Notes under the pieces: model-generated | What the model was told of the DNA's origin: nothing | Databases searched by the model: none | Seen by the model: the letters and a program-made list of their open reading frames with translations, nothing else | Made by a program: the position numbers and the translations under genes | Source: Plotosus lineatus | Lineage: Eukaryota > Chordata > Actinopteri > Siluriformes > Plotosidae | NCBI GenBank assembly: GCA_024760905.1 | Contig: CM045729.1 | Location: forward strand, 7,197,163 to 7,261,162 | Length of the DNA stretch: 64,000 nt | Reading direction: 5' to 3' | Shown here: in pieces, positions 20,206 to 32,008 of the stretch | Layout: every line of letters begins with the position of its first letter | Numbering within the stretch: position 1 is the stretch's first letter

Positions 20206-20520
20206 AACTTTGTAATCCTAATTAGGGAGGCTGGTGCCCATCTCAGCCGACTCTGGGTGAGGGCAGAGTACACCCTGGACAGCTTGCCAGGCCATCACAG
20301 GGCAGAAACAAGCTGATGGCTATGCAGCTCGTCTTTATGAAACTCAGCGATGGTTTACCACAGACAGTGAGAGACACAGCCAGCCTTTGATAACCCAGTT
20401 AGCTGCACTGGGGGGGGGGGGGGGGGGGGCAGCAGTGACAATCATTGACAGTGGGGCTTGAACCCCCAACCTTAGGATCGGTAATACAGCACCTCCCCAC
20501 CAGGCCACCATTGGCCTGTC
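20206..20520 (-). mobile_element. SINE family A, near full length
   Basis: Reverse copy with tail aatcctaattagggaggc, body, and head gcttgaacccccaacc / caccaggccaccattgg. An unbroken run of 20 G at 20410-20429 lies within it. Its upstream flank is shared with the copy at 22560-22862. Confidence 0.85.
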
Positions 20521-21043
20521 CTAGGTATATTAAGATTAATTTATTTTAATAACTTGTTTATAGACGGGAATAAAAATGAAGGAACCAAACACATCTCAGT
20601 CTCGACGTGTAGATTTCAAAAACGTAGTTTTAGAGAACATTTCGATGACACAACAATATCATTCGTCATTTATTTGTGAACTGTTTACTCTGTAGTAGGT
20701 AGGATTTACTGACAATTAATTAAAATTAATAAATATATATTTATATAAAATGTGTATTAATATCCATAGGATGAAAAAAAAAAAACCCAGTGCGAGCTCC
20801 GCTATCACCACAGGGTAGCGAGATGTCATTCCGCTGAATAGGTTGACTTATGTGAGCATGCTACACACACCAGTGACTTTTTACGCTTCTTCATTGTGAT
20901 TGGATGTAAAAGGGATGTTATGCAAATGAGTGATGCATTAAGAGGTGGTAACAGTTTATTCCGCCAGCTAAAAATAAAGAACATACCTGAATATTCATTT
21001 ATTTTCTGAATTGCTCAATCTTAATTAATTGTTAATTGTCTGG
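20521..21043. other. No recognised feature
   Basis: The first 45 bp are shared with 22863-22908; the rest shows nothing I can name. Confidence 0.5.
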
Positions 21044-21335
21044 GGCCGGTGGTGTAGTGGTTAGGGTGCTGCGCTCATGATCGGCAGGTTGTGTGTTCGA
21101 ATCCCAGTTAGATCCCCCACTGTGCTAAGATCTCAGCCACAAGTGTGCCTCTGTTCACCCAGCAGTATAAATGGGAACCAGTAAAAATATACTGGGAAGG
21201 TAACCTGCGATGGACTAGCGTCCCATCCAGGAGGAGTTGAGCTCCGGGTCGCTTCACGCTATGGAAACCGGGGATAAGCACCGGCCTGATGAGCCACTAG
21301 TCTCAGGTGTAAAAATCCCACATTACCTTATCTTT
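21044..21335 (+). mobile_element. SINE family C, full length
   Basis: tRNA-like head ggtggtgtagtggttaggg with B box gtgttcgaatccc, then cagcagtataaatggg, ggactagcgtcccatccagg and the end ctcaggtgtaaaaatccc. This head differs from those of families A and B, and the tail is unrelated to theirs. Confidence 0.85.
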
Positions 21336-21650
21336 AATCTTAATTAGGGTCACAGAGAGGCTGGCGCCCATCTCAACCGACAATGAGAGAGGGCAGGGTG
21401 CACCCTGGGCAGCTCACCATTCCATCACAGGGCCAACACTTACACAATCATTCATACTTACACTCACACCTAGTGGTGATCTGGAACAGCCAACTGCATA
21501 TGTTTTTGGACTGTGTGAAGAAACCAGAGAACCCTGAGGAAACCCACACAAGCACAGGGTGACCATCAAGCTTCACACAGCTGGGAATCAAACCCAGGAC
21601 CTTCTTGCTGTGAGGCAGACATGCTAATCACTGCACCACCGTGTCTCCCA
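21336..21650 (-). mobile_element. SINE family B, near full length
   Basis: Reverse copy: tail ttaattagggtcacagagagg, body aggaaacccacacaagcac, B box ggaatcaaacccagg, head ctaatcactgcaccaccgtg. It follows SINE C without a gap. Confidence 0.87.
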
Positions 21651-22559
21651 TGATTATATACTGGCATGAGAAACATCACCACTTCACAGACTAACGTTTC
21701 CAATGGGCTTGGACAGAAATTTAAATATGAATATAAATAAAGGAAATAAACTATAAGAAATATGTATAAAAGTTCAGTGACGGTAAGTGCTGGTGAAATA
21801 AAAAATCTACAGAACAGTACAAAAACAGCATCAAGATGGAAAGCCAACCAGTGTTGGTCTCGTACACCAGTGGAAGGAGCTGGTGATGATGTTCCTATAG
21901 ATGTTCCTCAGTCATTTTCACATGATGCTACGTTTGGTTCTCACATATCCTCAGAATCAGAAGCTACAGCGTAATGTTCTAGATCGTTCCTCAAGGTGGA
22001 ACTGAATACCATCCTGATCATTTTGTTTCAGAGCTGGTGAAGTTCTAAACAATAAAAATAACAGATTTCACGAGCTCAGATCTTTAATTCAGCACTGAGC
22101 CTTTCAAAGTCATTCAGAGAAGATTATCCACATCTTACACATCAATCGCTTCAGCTTTCATCCGACCTAAATATCCTGCAGATATAAATACTGAGCTGAT
22201 CAGGTAACGCACCATAACCGTAGCTCTATAATCCCAAAATCTAATAGTGAGTTCATACTCAAATTGAATTATATGTATTTTTTATAAAGTTCAAGCAACT
22301 CTCCATCTCTGAGACTGATCACATTCATTCAGGAAGTATTTTCCTTTCTCAGCTCCAAAGCAAATTTTCTTAGAGCTTCATGAACATCTGATATCTGCAG
22401 CATCCTTCCAGTTCTCTCCTGAAGATATGGCTTTCTCTTCAATAGCAAAGCATTCCTTGTCTGTTTTCTTTGTCATGTAGAAGCTCCACATACACCTTAC
22501 TGGTATTTAGTTAATTATTCTACTGCACAATATAGAAACTTTAACTTGACCAAATCCAT
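21651..22559. other. No recognised feature
   Basis: AT-rich unique-looking DNA of about 900 bp without a supported gene or repeat. Confidence 0.5.
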
Positions 22560-22862
22560 TCATTCATTTTCAGAAGCCGCCCATCTCCACTCTGGGCGAG
22601 GGCAGAGTACACCTTGGACAGCTCGCCAAGTCATTACAGGGCAGAAACATGCTGATGGCAATGCAGCTCCTCTTTGCAAAAGTCATGCAATGGCTCTTTT
22701 ACATGAATCTCCACCATAGACAGTGAGAGACATGGCCGGCCTTTGATAACCCAGTTAGTGCACTGAAGGAGGACAGCAGTGACAACCCGGTGACAGTGGG
22801 GCTTGAACCCCCAACCTTAGGATCGGTAATACAGCACCTCCCCACCAGGCCACCATTGGCCT
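22560..22862 (-). mobile_element. SINE family A, near full length
   Basis: Reverse copy, closely related over its head and flank to the one at 20206-20520 (both contain ggatcggtaatacagcacc). Confidence 0.85.
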
Positions 22863-23116
22863 GTCCTAGGTATAGTAAGATTAATTTATTTTAATAACTT
22901 GTTTGTAAGCTGACCCCACCCGACCTCCAAGTTACTACCAATGCCCCCATATAACATATTTTTCTGAAGAAAACTCAACATCCATTTTTTCTGTATTGAA
23001 ATATTTTCTATATAAATTTCTTACAGACGCATCTACAGAACATTTCCTATTCCACATGTCTACACATTTTCTATAGTACTCGATATGTGATAGAGAAAAT
23101 ATAAAATATATATATA

Positions 23117-23487
23117 CAGTGGTACCTCACTTTACGATAGTCCCAGAATACGAAAAATCCAGTTTACGAAAAATATTTTCCTAATTTTTTTGTCTCAAAC
23201 ATTCAGACAATGCACGACTTGCTCTCCCACTGACTACATGTTCCAACATCCCGCCCCGCTGGGTCCCATTGGCTATCTCCCAACATCCCGCCCTGCTCTC
23301 CTCCCATTGGCTAGGATGATGCAGCCCTCTCCCATTGGCTATTATGGAGCTGCATCTCCCATCATGCTTTTTGTGTAAAGGACAAAGTTACTGGCTTTTA
23401 ACCTTCCATAAAATTTGTCAGATTATTACTCTGCTAAGAAGACATGGTCAACACACCCGCGCACACACACGCGCGCACACACACACA

Positions 23488-23536
<49 letters not shown>

Positions 23537-23827
23537 GTGCGTGTGTGATTTCCAGTGTGAGTGAAAAGAAGAAGCGGGCTCATGGCATGCGGTTGAGTGA
23601 TATCGCAAAGGAATATGGCCAAACTCATCTACCATCGGTACGATATTGAAGCAGAAGGAGGCCTTAAAAGCTATACTTTTATCATTTTTAAAGGGTTTAG
23701 GGGGTAGTATTGGGGGTCTTGGAATGAATCACACGTTTTACATGTAAAATGCGGTTCAATTTACAAAAAGTCCAGGTTAAGAAAAAGCCTCTGAAACGGA
23801 TTAATTTCGTAAGGTCAGGTACCACTG
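23117..23827. mobile_element. Tigger-like MITE carrying a (CA)n tract, 711 bp
   Basis: Termini cagtggtacctcacttt and (reverse) cagtggtacctgacctt, each bordered by TA, form inverted repeats; the inner repeat extends through tacgaaa. Inside are a (CA)n array and a short open piece with EKKKRAHGMRLSDIAKEYGQ, which looks like the start of a helix-turn-helix DNA-binding domain of a Tigger/pogo-type transposase. A paralogue with the same layout is at 32009-32815. Confidence 0.75.
23451..23534. repeat. (CA)n microsatellite
   Basis: CA units with CG interruptions, inside the Tigger-like MITE. Confidence 0.95.
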
Positions 23828-24164
23828 TATTTAGAACATGCTGTGTGGCCTTTTCCTGTAGAACCTCTATAAGAGTGATATATTCTATAGAACACTCTAT
23901 AGAAAAAGCTGCTTTCAAAAGAAGTTCCACAGAACTTGTTGAGAACATTTCCAGCAGGGAAAAAGTGCATAAAATTATCCGACGTCACACCCCACGTCCA
24001 TCAGTTACAGTTAATATAAAACACTTGAGTTAAGGGGAAAACTGAGCATCATGACTTTGACCATAATACCGCATGGTTGGTTTTGGGGAAATTGAGAAAC
24101 TCCTGGGATTTAACACACAATGTTTTCTTGGATTTGGTGCAAAAAACCCCAAAAATCAGATATT

Positions 24165-24472
24165 CATCCATTCATTTTCTGAATTGCTTAATCCTAATTA
24201 GAGTTGTGGGGAGGCTGGCGCCCATCCCAGCCGACTCTTGGCGATGGCAGAGTACATCCTGGATAGCTTGCCAGGCCATCGCAGGGCAGAAACACACTGA
24301 CAGCTATGCAGCTCCTCTTGTCAAAAGTCAGCAATGGTGACTTTACAGCCTCGCACCACAGACAGCTGGGGGGGTTGGACAATGACAACCCGTTGAGAGA
24401 CGGGCTTGAATCCCCAACCTTGTGATCAGTGATCCAGTTCCATACCACCGGGCCACCACTGCCCAAAATTCA
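24165..24472 (-). mobile_element. SINE family A copy
   Basis: Reverse copy from the tail cttaatcctaattagagttg to the head ccaccgggccaccactgcc. The central body is diverged. Confidence 0.83.
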
Positions 24473-24529
24473 GTTACTATGAGACCCCCCACCCCACCCC
24501 CCTACACACACACACACATCATTTTCTCC

Positions 24530-24945
24530 CTAATTTTAGTCTTATCCAATTCCCACCCATCAGGTATTACGGTATTACCTTCCCTATCACATGACCAACG
24601 TCAACCAGGGAGGGGCGAGAGCATGCACAAGCCTCCTCTGTGACATGTGATGCTAGCCACCTGCCTCTTTTCGAACTGCGACACATGCATATTTGTGGTC
24701 GGTCTAACACATTCGGAGGGATAGTCCTCTCTGTCTCCTTATACGAATGAGTTCACAAATGACTGTGATTAGCTGGTGATCGCTGTGAGTGACAGGAAAG
24801 TTAGCATATGCCGTCTCTCCCACCAGTGAGAGCTCAGCCAATAAGCTTGACCGATTAGCTCCCATGGACTCCCAGCTACGGACAGCTGTGTCATTAAACC
24901 GTATTCAAACTTGTGATCTCCGGGTTAAGGCCTGTGGAACATTGA
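24530..24945 (-). mobile_element. Possible further tRNA-derived SINE family
   Basis: Phrases cacatgaccaacgtcaacc, cacattcggagggatag and agctcagccaataagc resemble a dispersed repeat common in some otophysan fishes. The right end, atctccgggttaagg, sits where a reversed tRNA-like head would be. I recognise it from general memory only. Confidence 0.4.
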
Positions 24946-25434
24946 TGTGAAGAAGCTACACCAGCACAGGACAGATCAGGTTCCAGCTCTGAGAGCCGTT
25001 AAGAAGAACCTCCATGGAATGAAACTTCATGTTTTATAAACCAACCATTACTTTCACAAATACCCCAGTGACAGATGTGACGGGTTTGATATATTGGATC
25101 ATTATTTTATTCAGAGTGTGTTTAAAGTGTTTCCGATAGAAACTCAGACGAAAACCGCTTCATCTCGCCGTCAGATGTCAGCGGGCACATCATCTATTTA
25201 CACCTCAGAATATTTTCCAGCACAGAGCTCTGTACGTGCAGCATGCGCTAAAAAATAAGAGCACCTGTTGTGTGCAGAAGAAAACGATTTAGCACTAATA
25301 ATCAGCCGCGCAAACCGGGTTTTTAATTTATTAACACTGTGGGGGTGTAATTCGAAATAATTATGTGTGTTTGAAATATACGGCTCGTTGTATGACTCAT
25401 TAGAAAGCTTTATAGTCATTCATTAAAAAGCAGG
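24946..25434. other. No recognised feature
   Basis: No feature supported. Confidence 0.5.
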
Positions 25435-25675
25435 CTGCAGTTAACCGGGTTATCAAAGGCCGGCCGTGTCTCTCACTGGCCGTGATGGGAGGCTCGGGGA
25501 AAAGAATCACTGCTGACTTTCATCAAGCGGAGCTGCATAGTCATCAGTGTCTTTCTGCCCTGCGATGGCCTGGCGAGCCGTCCAGGGTGTACTCTGCCAT
25601 CGGCCTGAGTCGGCATAGATGGGCGACAGCCTCCCAGCGACCCTAATTAGGGTTAAATTCAGAAAATGGATGAAT
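25435..25675 (+). mobile_element. SINE family A, head-truncated
   Basis: Begins in the body (gttaaccgggttatcaaaggcc) and continues to the shared tail gatggcctggcgagccg and ttagggttaaattcag. Confidence 0.8.
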
Positions 25676-25739
25676 GAATAAAAAACTGGGTTCTTGACAT
25701 TAACTTTTTATTAAAAAAAAAAAAAAAGGTCATTTTCAC

Positions 25740-25781
25740 TTCTATTTAAATTATCTCTCTCTATTACTCTTCTCTCTTTAT

Positions 25782-25819
<38 letters not shown>

Positions 25820-25884
25820 TTCTCTTCTCTCTTTGTTCTCATTCTCTCTGTACTCTTCTCTCTCTATTACTCTTCTCTCTTTAT

Positions 25885-25918
<34 letters not shown>

Positions 25919-26045
25919 TACTCTTCTCTCTCTTTTTTACTCATTCTCTCTATTACTCTTCTCTCTTTATTACTCTCTCTCTCTCTCTCTATTACTCTTC
26001 TCTCTCTTTTTCTCTTCTCTCTCTATTACTCTTCTCTCTTTATTA

Positions 26046-26129
<84 letters not shown>

Positions 26130-26261
26130 CTCTTCTCTCTTTTTACTTGTTCTCTCTATTAATCTTCTCTCTTTATTACTCATTCTCTCTATTACTCTTC
26201 TCTCTCTATTACTCTTCTCTCTTTATTACTCATTCTCTCTATTACTCTTCTCTCTTTATTA

Positions 26262-26322
<61 letters not shown>

Positions 26323-26483
26323 CTCTTCTCTCTTTTTTACTTGTTCTCTCTATTACTCTTCTCTCTTTGTTTCTCCTGTCTCTATTACTTTCTCTCTATT
26401 ACTTGTCTCTTTATTCCTCTCTCTCTCTCTCTCTCTCTCTTTATTACTCCTCTTTTTATTACACCTCTCGTTATTACCCCTCC

Positions 26484-26522
<39 letters not shown>

Positions 26523-26706
26523 ACTCATTCTCTGTATTACTCTTCTCTCTTTAGTACTCTTCTATTTATTAATCCTCTCTTTATTTTTCTCTCTTTATTT
26601 CTCTCTCTCTCTATTAGTCCTCTCTGTATTACTCCTCTCTCTCTATTACTCTTCTCTCTTTGTCACTCCTGTCTCTATTACTTTCTCTCTATCACTTGTC
26701 TCTTTC

Positions 26707-26761
<55 letters not shown>

Positions 26762-26889
26762 ATTACTCCTCTTATTATTACACCTATCTTTATTATCCCC
26801 CTCTCTCTCTTTCTCTCTCTCTGTTACTCATTCTCTCTATTACTCTTCTCTCTTTAGTACTCTTCTATTTATTAATCCTCTCTTTATTA

Positions 26890-26921
<32 letters not shown>

Positions 26922-27004
26922 TTTACTCCGATCTTCATTATTTCCCCTCTTTATTACTCTCTTTATTAATCCTGTCTCTTGCTCTCTTTCTTTCTCTATT
27001 ACTC
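25740..27004. repeat. CT-rich polypyrimidine tract with two (TA)n arrays
   Basis: About 1.25 kb of almost pure pyrimidine on the + strand, with irregular reiteration of attactcttctctctttatt and (CT)n runs. (TA)n arrays lie at 26058-26127 and 26272-26320. Long open frames (up to 261 codons) are a by-product of composition. Mirror-repeat polypyrimidine DNA of this kind can form intramolecular triplexes. Confidence 0.93.
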
Positions 27005-27177
27005 ATGACACATGTTTTTTTATTTATTTGTGTTGCTTGACCAGATTTGGGAAAATGCATCAACATGTGCTACAGCAACACAAAAAAAAAAGAAAAAAAA
27101 GAATAAAAGGAAGAAGATGGATCTGAGCCACAAGGAAACGTTCTCAAGTTATCATTCGTATTATTATATTTTCCTAC

Positions 27178-27580
27178 CCTCACCTATAGCCAGAAGCTTT
27201 GGGTAGTACCTGAAAAAACAAGATTGCAGATACATGCGGCTAAAATGAGCTTCCTTCGCAGGATGAAGATAGGGTGAGAAACAGCCATCCAGGGCGGAGC
27301 TTGGAGTAGAACCGTTGCTCCTCCGTATTGACAAGAGCCAGATGAGGTGACTCGGGCATCTGGTTAGAATGCACCTCGAACGCCTCCCTGGTGTGGTGTT
27401 TCGGGCATGTGTGGCCAATAAGATTCACGGGACTTTGTCCATCTGCTGGTCTGGGAACACTTTGATATCCCCTAGAAGAGCTGCAGGAAGTGGCTGGGAG
27501 AGGGACATCTGGACCTCACTACTTAGGCCACTGCCCCACGACCCAACCTTGCATTAAGCAGAAGATAATGATGGTTATTA
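27178..27580 (+). mobile_element. Rex3 3' fragment
   Basis: Reads gctttgggtagtacctgaa, aaaatgagcttccttcgcagg, ctccctggtgtggtgtttcggg and gaagtggctgggagaggg, the same order as the reverse complement of 56815-56400. It is 5' truncated, frameshifted, and ends with an agataatgatgg tail as expected for GATG-tailed Rex3. Confidence 0.85.
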
Positions 27581-27727
27581 TTTCACCACTAGATGTCACT
27601 GCAGTGAAGCTGCCTGAATCAAAACCATGTCAGATACCACCAAAAACATGAGGCTATGACGTCATGAGGTGGCTAGAGAATGTTTTTGTCAAATTAGCAA
27701 CAGTGGCTAATCAATTTTTCAGCCTGG

Positions 27728-27731
<4 letters not shown>

Positions 27732-27807
<76 letters not shown>
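27732..27807. repeat. (GT)n microsatellite
   Basis: About 38 uninterrupted GT units. Confidence 0.98.
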
Positions 27808-27809
<2 letters not shown>

Positions 27810-28077
27810 ATTTATTTATCATTTTGTTCCTTATCCTGCAGAACAGGATTATGGGTAAGTGGGATGTGACTGATCCAGTCATCCTCTGATGTTTCACTGA
27901 GTTACTCAAAGGTGCTCAGAGATGAACAGAAAAAAGCTGATATTACAGAACAGACTGTTCAAGATCACCTGCTGACACATCAAGTCTGGACACTTTTCCA
28001 CCTAATAGAGTGTGGTAGCTTGTTCATTTGTGCTTTGATTTATTGAAATAAACAAACAAAGCAAGAAAGAAATTATC
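27808..28077. other. No recognised feature
   Basis: Nothing supported. Confidence 0.5.
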
Positions 28078-28721
28078 GTATTTCCCGGGCCATAAGGTGC
28101 AATATCAATGAACACTGATTGAACGGTCTCTGTCCACACATAAAGCGCACTGGATTATAAGGCGCATTAAGAAAAACAAAAGTCAGATCAGTCAAACTTG
28201 AAACAATTCTCTCAATAACTCAACATTGCTCAGCTGTAACAATACAAAACAATAAACTCACTTTTTCAGTTCATTCCTCTTCCACAAATCCATCAAATTT
28301 TTTATCTTCATTGTTGGAGTTTAACAGTTGCGCGAGTTGGACATAAAGCCCAGCTCTCTCTATTATTATATATTATTATATTATATTATATTATTATGTT
28401 TCATTACCTATTATTCCCATGCGCATGGAGTCAGATCAAGAAAGACGGAGATTAGAAGTCTTCTTGGGTCGTGACCTGAACTTCTCTCAGTCATCTTACA
28501 ATAGACATCATCACAATAATAAACATGACTGAGATTAGGTGGGAAAACAAACAGTGGTCCTCAGTATCACCTGACTACGATAGCAGTAGTGCCGGTATTT
28601 GGACATAAAGCCCGGATCCCTCTAACCTACAACCTGTTGACACCAATATCTAGGTTGGAGTTCTTTGGTTACTCCAGCGGATGATGGTAAGCTCTGAATT
28701 TGTTTGCTTCACTTGGGTTTT

Positions 28722-28945
28722 GTGGTGGTCTAGTGGTATAGGGCGCTGGATCGCTGATCCAATGGTTGGGGGTTTGAGTCCCACTCTCCACAAAATTGTC
28801 ACTGTCCCCCCCAGTGCAGCTAACTGGGTTATCAAAGGCGGGCCATGTCTGTCACTGTCTATGGTGAGAGGCATGTAAAAGAACCATTGCTGACTTTCGT
28901 AACGAGTAGCTGCAAAGTCGTCAGCGTGTTTCTGTCCCTTGCTAA
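28722..28945 (+). mobile_element. SINE family A, 3' truncated
   Basis: Head gtggtctagtggtatagggcgctgg, B box gggtttgagtccc, body ctgggttatcaaagg. It stops at tgtttctgtcccttgc, where the RTE derivative begins, without the shared 3' tail. Confidence 0.8.
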
Positions 28946-28947
28946 AA

Positions 28948-29065
28948 GGGTTGTGACAGGAAGGGCATCCGACGTAAAAACCTCTGCCAAATCGTGTGAA
29001 TCAGATGATTCGCTGTGGCGACTCCCGAGTAAAAGGGAAAAAAGCCGAAAGGAAGACAGACTTGG
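28948..29065 (+). mobile_element. Short RTE derivative: 5' leader fused to 3' end
   Basis: The first half (gggttgtgacaggaaggg, catccgacgtaaaa, tgccaaat) equals the 5' leader of the RTE copies (compare 39400-39355 on the minus strand). It passes straight into gattcgctgtggcgactcccg and aaaaagccgaaagg, the RTE 3' end. All protein-coding sequence is absent, so it would need enzymes from a full RTE. Confidence 0.7.
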
Positions 29066-29329
29066 GTTTTGACGGTATCAGTGAGATGGAGTCTTGTGGC
29101 TTCATCCATACATAACGTGCACCGGATTATAAAGCGCACCATCCATTTTTTTTGAAGAATGAAGGCTTTGAAGTGCACCTTATGGTCCAAAAAATATGGT
29201 AATAAATAACATGTTTCATGGTAAGTACAAAAATAATTAAACATGATTAAAGTGAGATATTTAAAAATTATTGTTCTATCGCACAAATAATATTAACTAC
29301 TAGAATTGCATACATTTCTAATTTTAAAC

Positions 29330-29425
29330 AACCAAGGGCCTTGCTCAAGGGCCCAACAGTGGCAGCTTGGTGATCCTGGGTCTTAAGATTAGTAACCCGG
29401 AGCCCTGATCACCAAGGCATCATTG
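29330..29425 (-). mobile_element. SINE family D-like fragment
   Basis: Text gccttgctcaagggcccaacagtgg and gatcaccaaggcatc, related to 11215-11345. Short and diverged. Confidence 0.5.
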
Positions 29426-30281
29426 CCAAATAAACAAACTGGGAAAATAAATAAATGAGGTCATCCATTTAATCCATTTATTGATACATTTAATGAAGCA
29501 AACAAACATTTCACACTTTCAATTAATCTTCTGTAAGAAAATCAGCAACTTAAAAGAAAAAAATAATGCGGTTTATGATAAAATAAATAAAAAAAAACAA
29601 ACCGTACAAATTCAAAGAACAGAGCCAGGACAAAAATTTAAATTTAATTATTAAATTTAAAAATTGACTTTTTTAATTAAAGGAGTAATGGATTTCAATG
29701 ACTGCTTTCAAAGGCACGAGGACAAAAAAGTGCATAGAAATCGAATACTGCTGGCCATTTCTCTGAAATACATGAAAACAACTGAAAAAATGACCTTGAT
29801 CTAAGATTCTTAATTGCCTCAATTAATGTCCAAAGATCATTATTGCTCTATCCAGTCAAATTTTCTCCAAAACAAATCCCAGGGAGCTTATTCATCAGGC
29901 ATAATAACAATGGGCTTAAGCAGAACTGCACATTCCTGGTGACTAACACTGAATAAAAATGAATATCCTGGTAAAAATAACCATTAGATTTATATTTTGA
30001 TGTGATCGTCAATCTAAAAATTTTATTAAAGGTTGTCAAATGATCTTAGTGCCCTTAACTCATTAGTTATGAGGGTGGCTAATTTTCCTAATACAGTACA
30101 GTGGTGGGCCGTGCATTTTGTACCTTGGTCTTAAGTGGGACTAAACGGACTTAATCCACCTCTCAATACCACCGCAATTATACAGGCCATCAATAATATA
30201 CAAAAGCACAATATAACAGGGCGTGGCACTGCATACAGAGAGGTATTTCATACATTACTGATAGTAACTCTGAGCATTATA
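29426..30281. other. No recognised feature
   Basis: AT-rich sequence; nothing supported. Confidence 0.5.
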
Positions 30282-31191
30282 CAGTGGTACCTCAGCTGAT
30301 GAATTTAATCCGTTCCCGTTCTGAGGGCAAGCTCGTAAGCCGAAAAGTTTGTTAGTTGAAACAATGATTCCCATAAGAAATAACAGAAAACCCAACCCCC
30401 TCCCAAACTCATATTACCTGCACAAACACGTATATTTGACCTAATATATTAAAGATAAACATGTAAAAACAATAAATATTTCATAATAATAATACATGTA
30501 CATTAACATTAATAATAATTAATAATAAATAATAATAAAACAAGAATAAACAATAAGTCAACTCACTCTTCTGATCATCAAGTGCAGTGAAGATATCACG
30601 TGGGCAGGCATGAAGTTGTAACAGAGGAGGAGAAGGACGAGAATTTTGTGTGTGTACATGCTATGAATGCCAGCGAGGAAAGGCTTGTAGTGAGCTCCCA
30701 CAAGGCCAGTGCTTCTCAAATAGTGTGATGCCGGGGGCGGGGGCATGTATGACCCTGGGGAATATGTTTTTTTGCCATACTGTACTAGAATTAAGTGTAA
30801 TTGCACATCCACTACAGTAGTTGTCAGTGGTGTTCTCATTGTCAGTCTATGTTGTAGGGGGAAATCACCGATCAAACAATATGAAGTGCAGTAAACACTA
30901 TTTATAGTCGCACACGGGGAGCTGGGAGGGGGGGCATGAAACGTTTTTTTTTGTTTTTTTTCCTTCCTAGAGCAATCGTCACAGAAAATAATTGAGAAAC
31001 ACCGCACAAGGCATTCTCAGAGAGCGGAGGAATCCATTCGGAAGAATATGAGGTATCAGCCTGGAAAAGCCATTTCGCGGAGAGTGTAAAGTGAATTTTT
31101 GCTCATTGGATGGAGCAGATTTTTGGCGAGTTCGAAGCTCGTATCATGGAAAATTCATTATAAGGGACACTCATTAGACAAGGTACCACTG
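30282..31191. mobile_element. Tigger-like MITE, 910 bp
   Basis: Termini cagtggtacctcagctg and (reverse) cagtggtaccttgtctaatg, each bordered by TA. The left part, ttaatccgttcccgttctgaggg, is shared with the fragment at 6200-6420. The minus-strand frame at 30558-31007 has no recognisable domain. Confidence 0.72.
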
Positions 31192-31193
31192 TA

Positions 31194-32006
31194 TTACTTT
31201 AACTGGTGTTTACCAGTGGAAACTGGTGGGGAAATTGGCGCTGAGCCAAAAGTAAAAAAGTGTAAGCCTTAACTCCACTTCCTCAACCTTTTCTTTACGA
31301 TGTCTAGCTTTTCTGTAAAAGTCCTCCTTGGAAATGGATTTTTAAGGTCAATTTCTCCTCCGTCAGCAACTGTGGGTGTAAAAAAATTCTAACTGAAATG
31401 TATTGCATGCAGGTCACTAGAGACTATTCATTTTGTTCTGACCAACCAATCAGAGACAGAAAAGTAATGATGTTATTTTAAGCCAGCTAGCTGTCAATGT
31501 AAGGTGAATCTGAAATCTGATTGGTTCAAGAAAAAGCCCCATTACTAATATAGCTTAAGTGACATCACCCAGCACTGCTGGTTCTGAAGGCCGTGGGGAG
31601 ATTAGAGTGACCAGGCAGCACATAGAAGCCGAAATCTGATTGGACAAAAAAAAAATCTATCATCTACGGACATGTACTGAAAGCAGTGCAGCCAAGAGAC
31701 ACATTACGGAATGAAGAGAGCAGACAGATGGCAATAATTTAATACAATTTAATGGAACAAATACTTGAATTTAAGTTGTAAATATAGGTCAGTAGTTCTG
31801 ATAATGTTTTGGCCGGCAGAGACTCTCCGATGGTCCACCACAGTCCTAAGTTTCTCAATTTACCCACATCAATGGTCAAATTATGTGAAGAATCATGTAA
31901 ATGACTATCTTATCTTATTTGAGTACCATTAAACAGAAGCAGGCACTTAAAGGAGCACTAATGATGAAAATCAACAAAAATATATGCCATGACCCCCATA
32001 GGTAAA
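31194..32006. other. No recognised feature
   Basis: Nothing supported. Confidence 0.5.
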
Positions 32007-32008
32007 TA

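Larger units (their letters stand above)
28078..29206. mobile_element. TIR DNA transposon with nested SINE A and short RTE derivative
   Basis: The left end atcgtatttcccgggccataagg and the right end (reverse) accatattttttggaccataagg form an inverted repeat that goes on as tgca. Sub-terminal repeats such as ggattataaggcgca and ggattataaagcgca recur on both sides. The middle is occupied by a SINE A (28722-28945) and a short RTE derivative (28948-29065). No transposase frame is visible. Confidence 0.68.

Noticed and set aside
21281..21320. CTGATGAG in SINE C as a hammerhead core
   Set aside because: No GAAA core or NUH triplet at a suitable distance, and no stem II.
26341..27126. 261-codon open frame, Ser/Leu-rich
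   Set aside because: It is a translation of the CT-rich simple repeat; no stop codons arise from such composition.
30558..31007. 149-codon minus-strand frame in the Tigger-like MITE
   Set aside because: No transposase motif (no DDE-type blocks); the peptide has no similarity that I can recognise.
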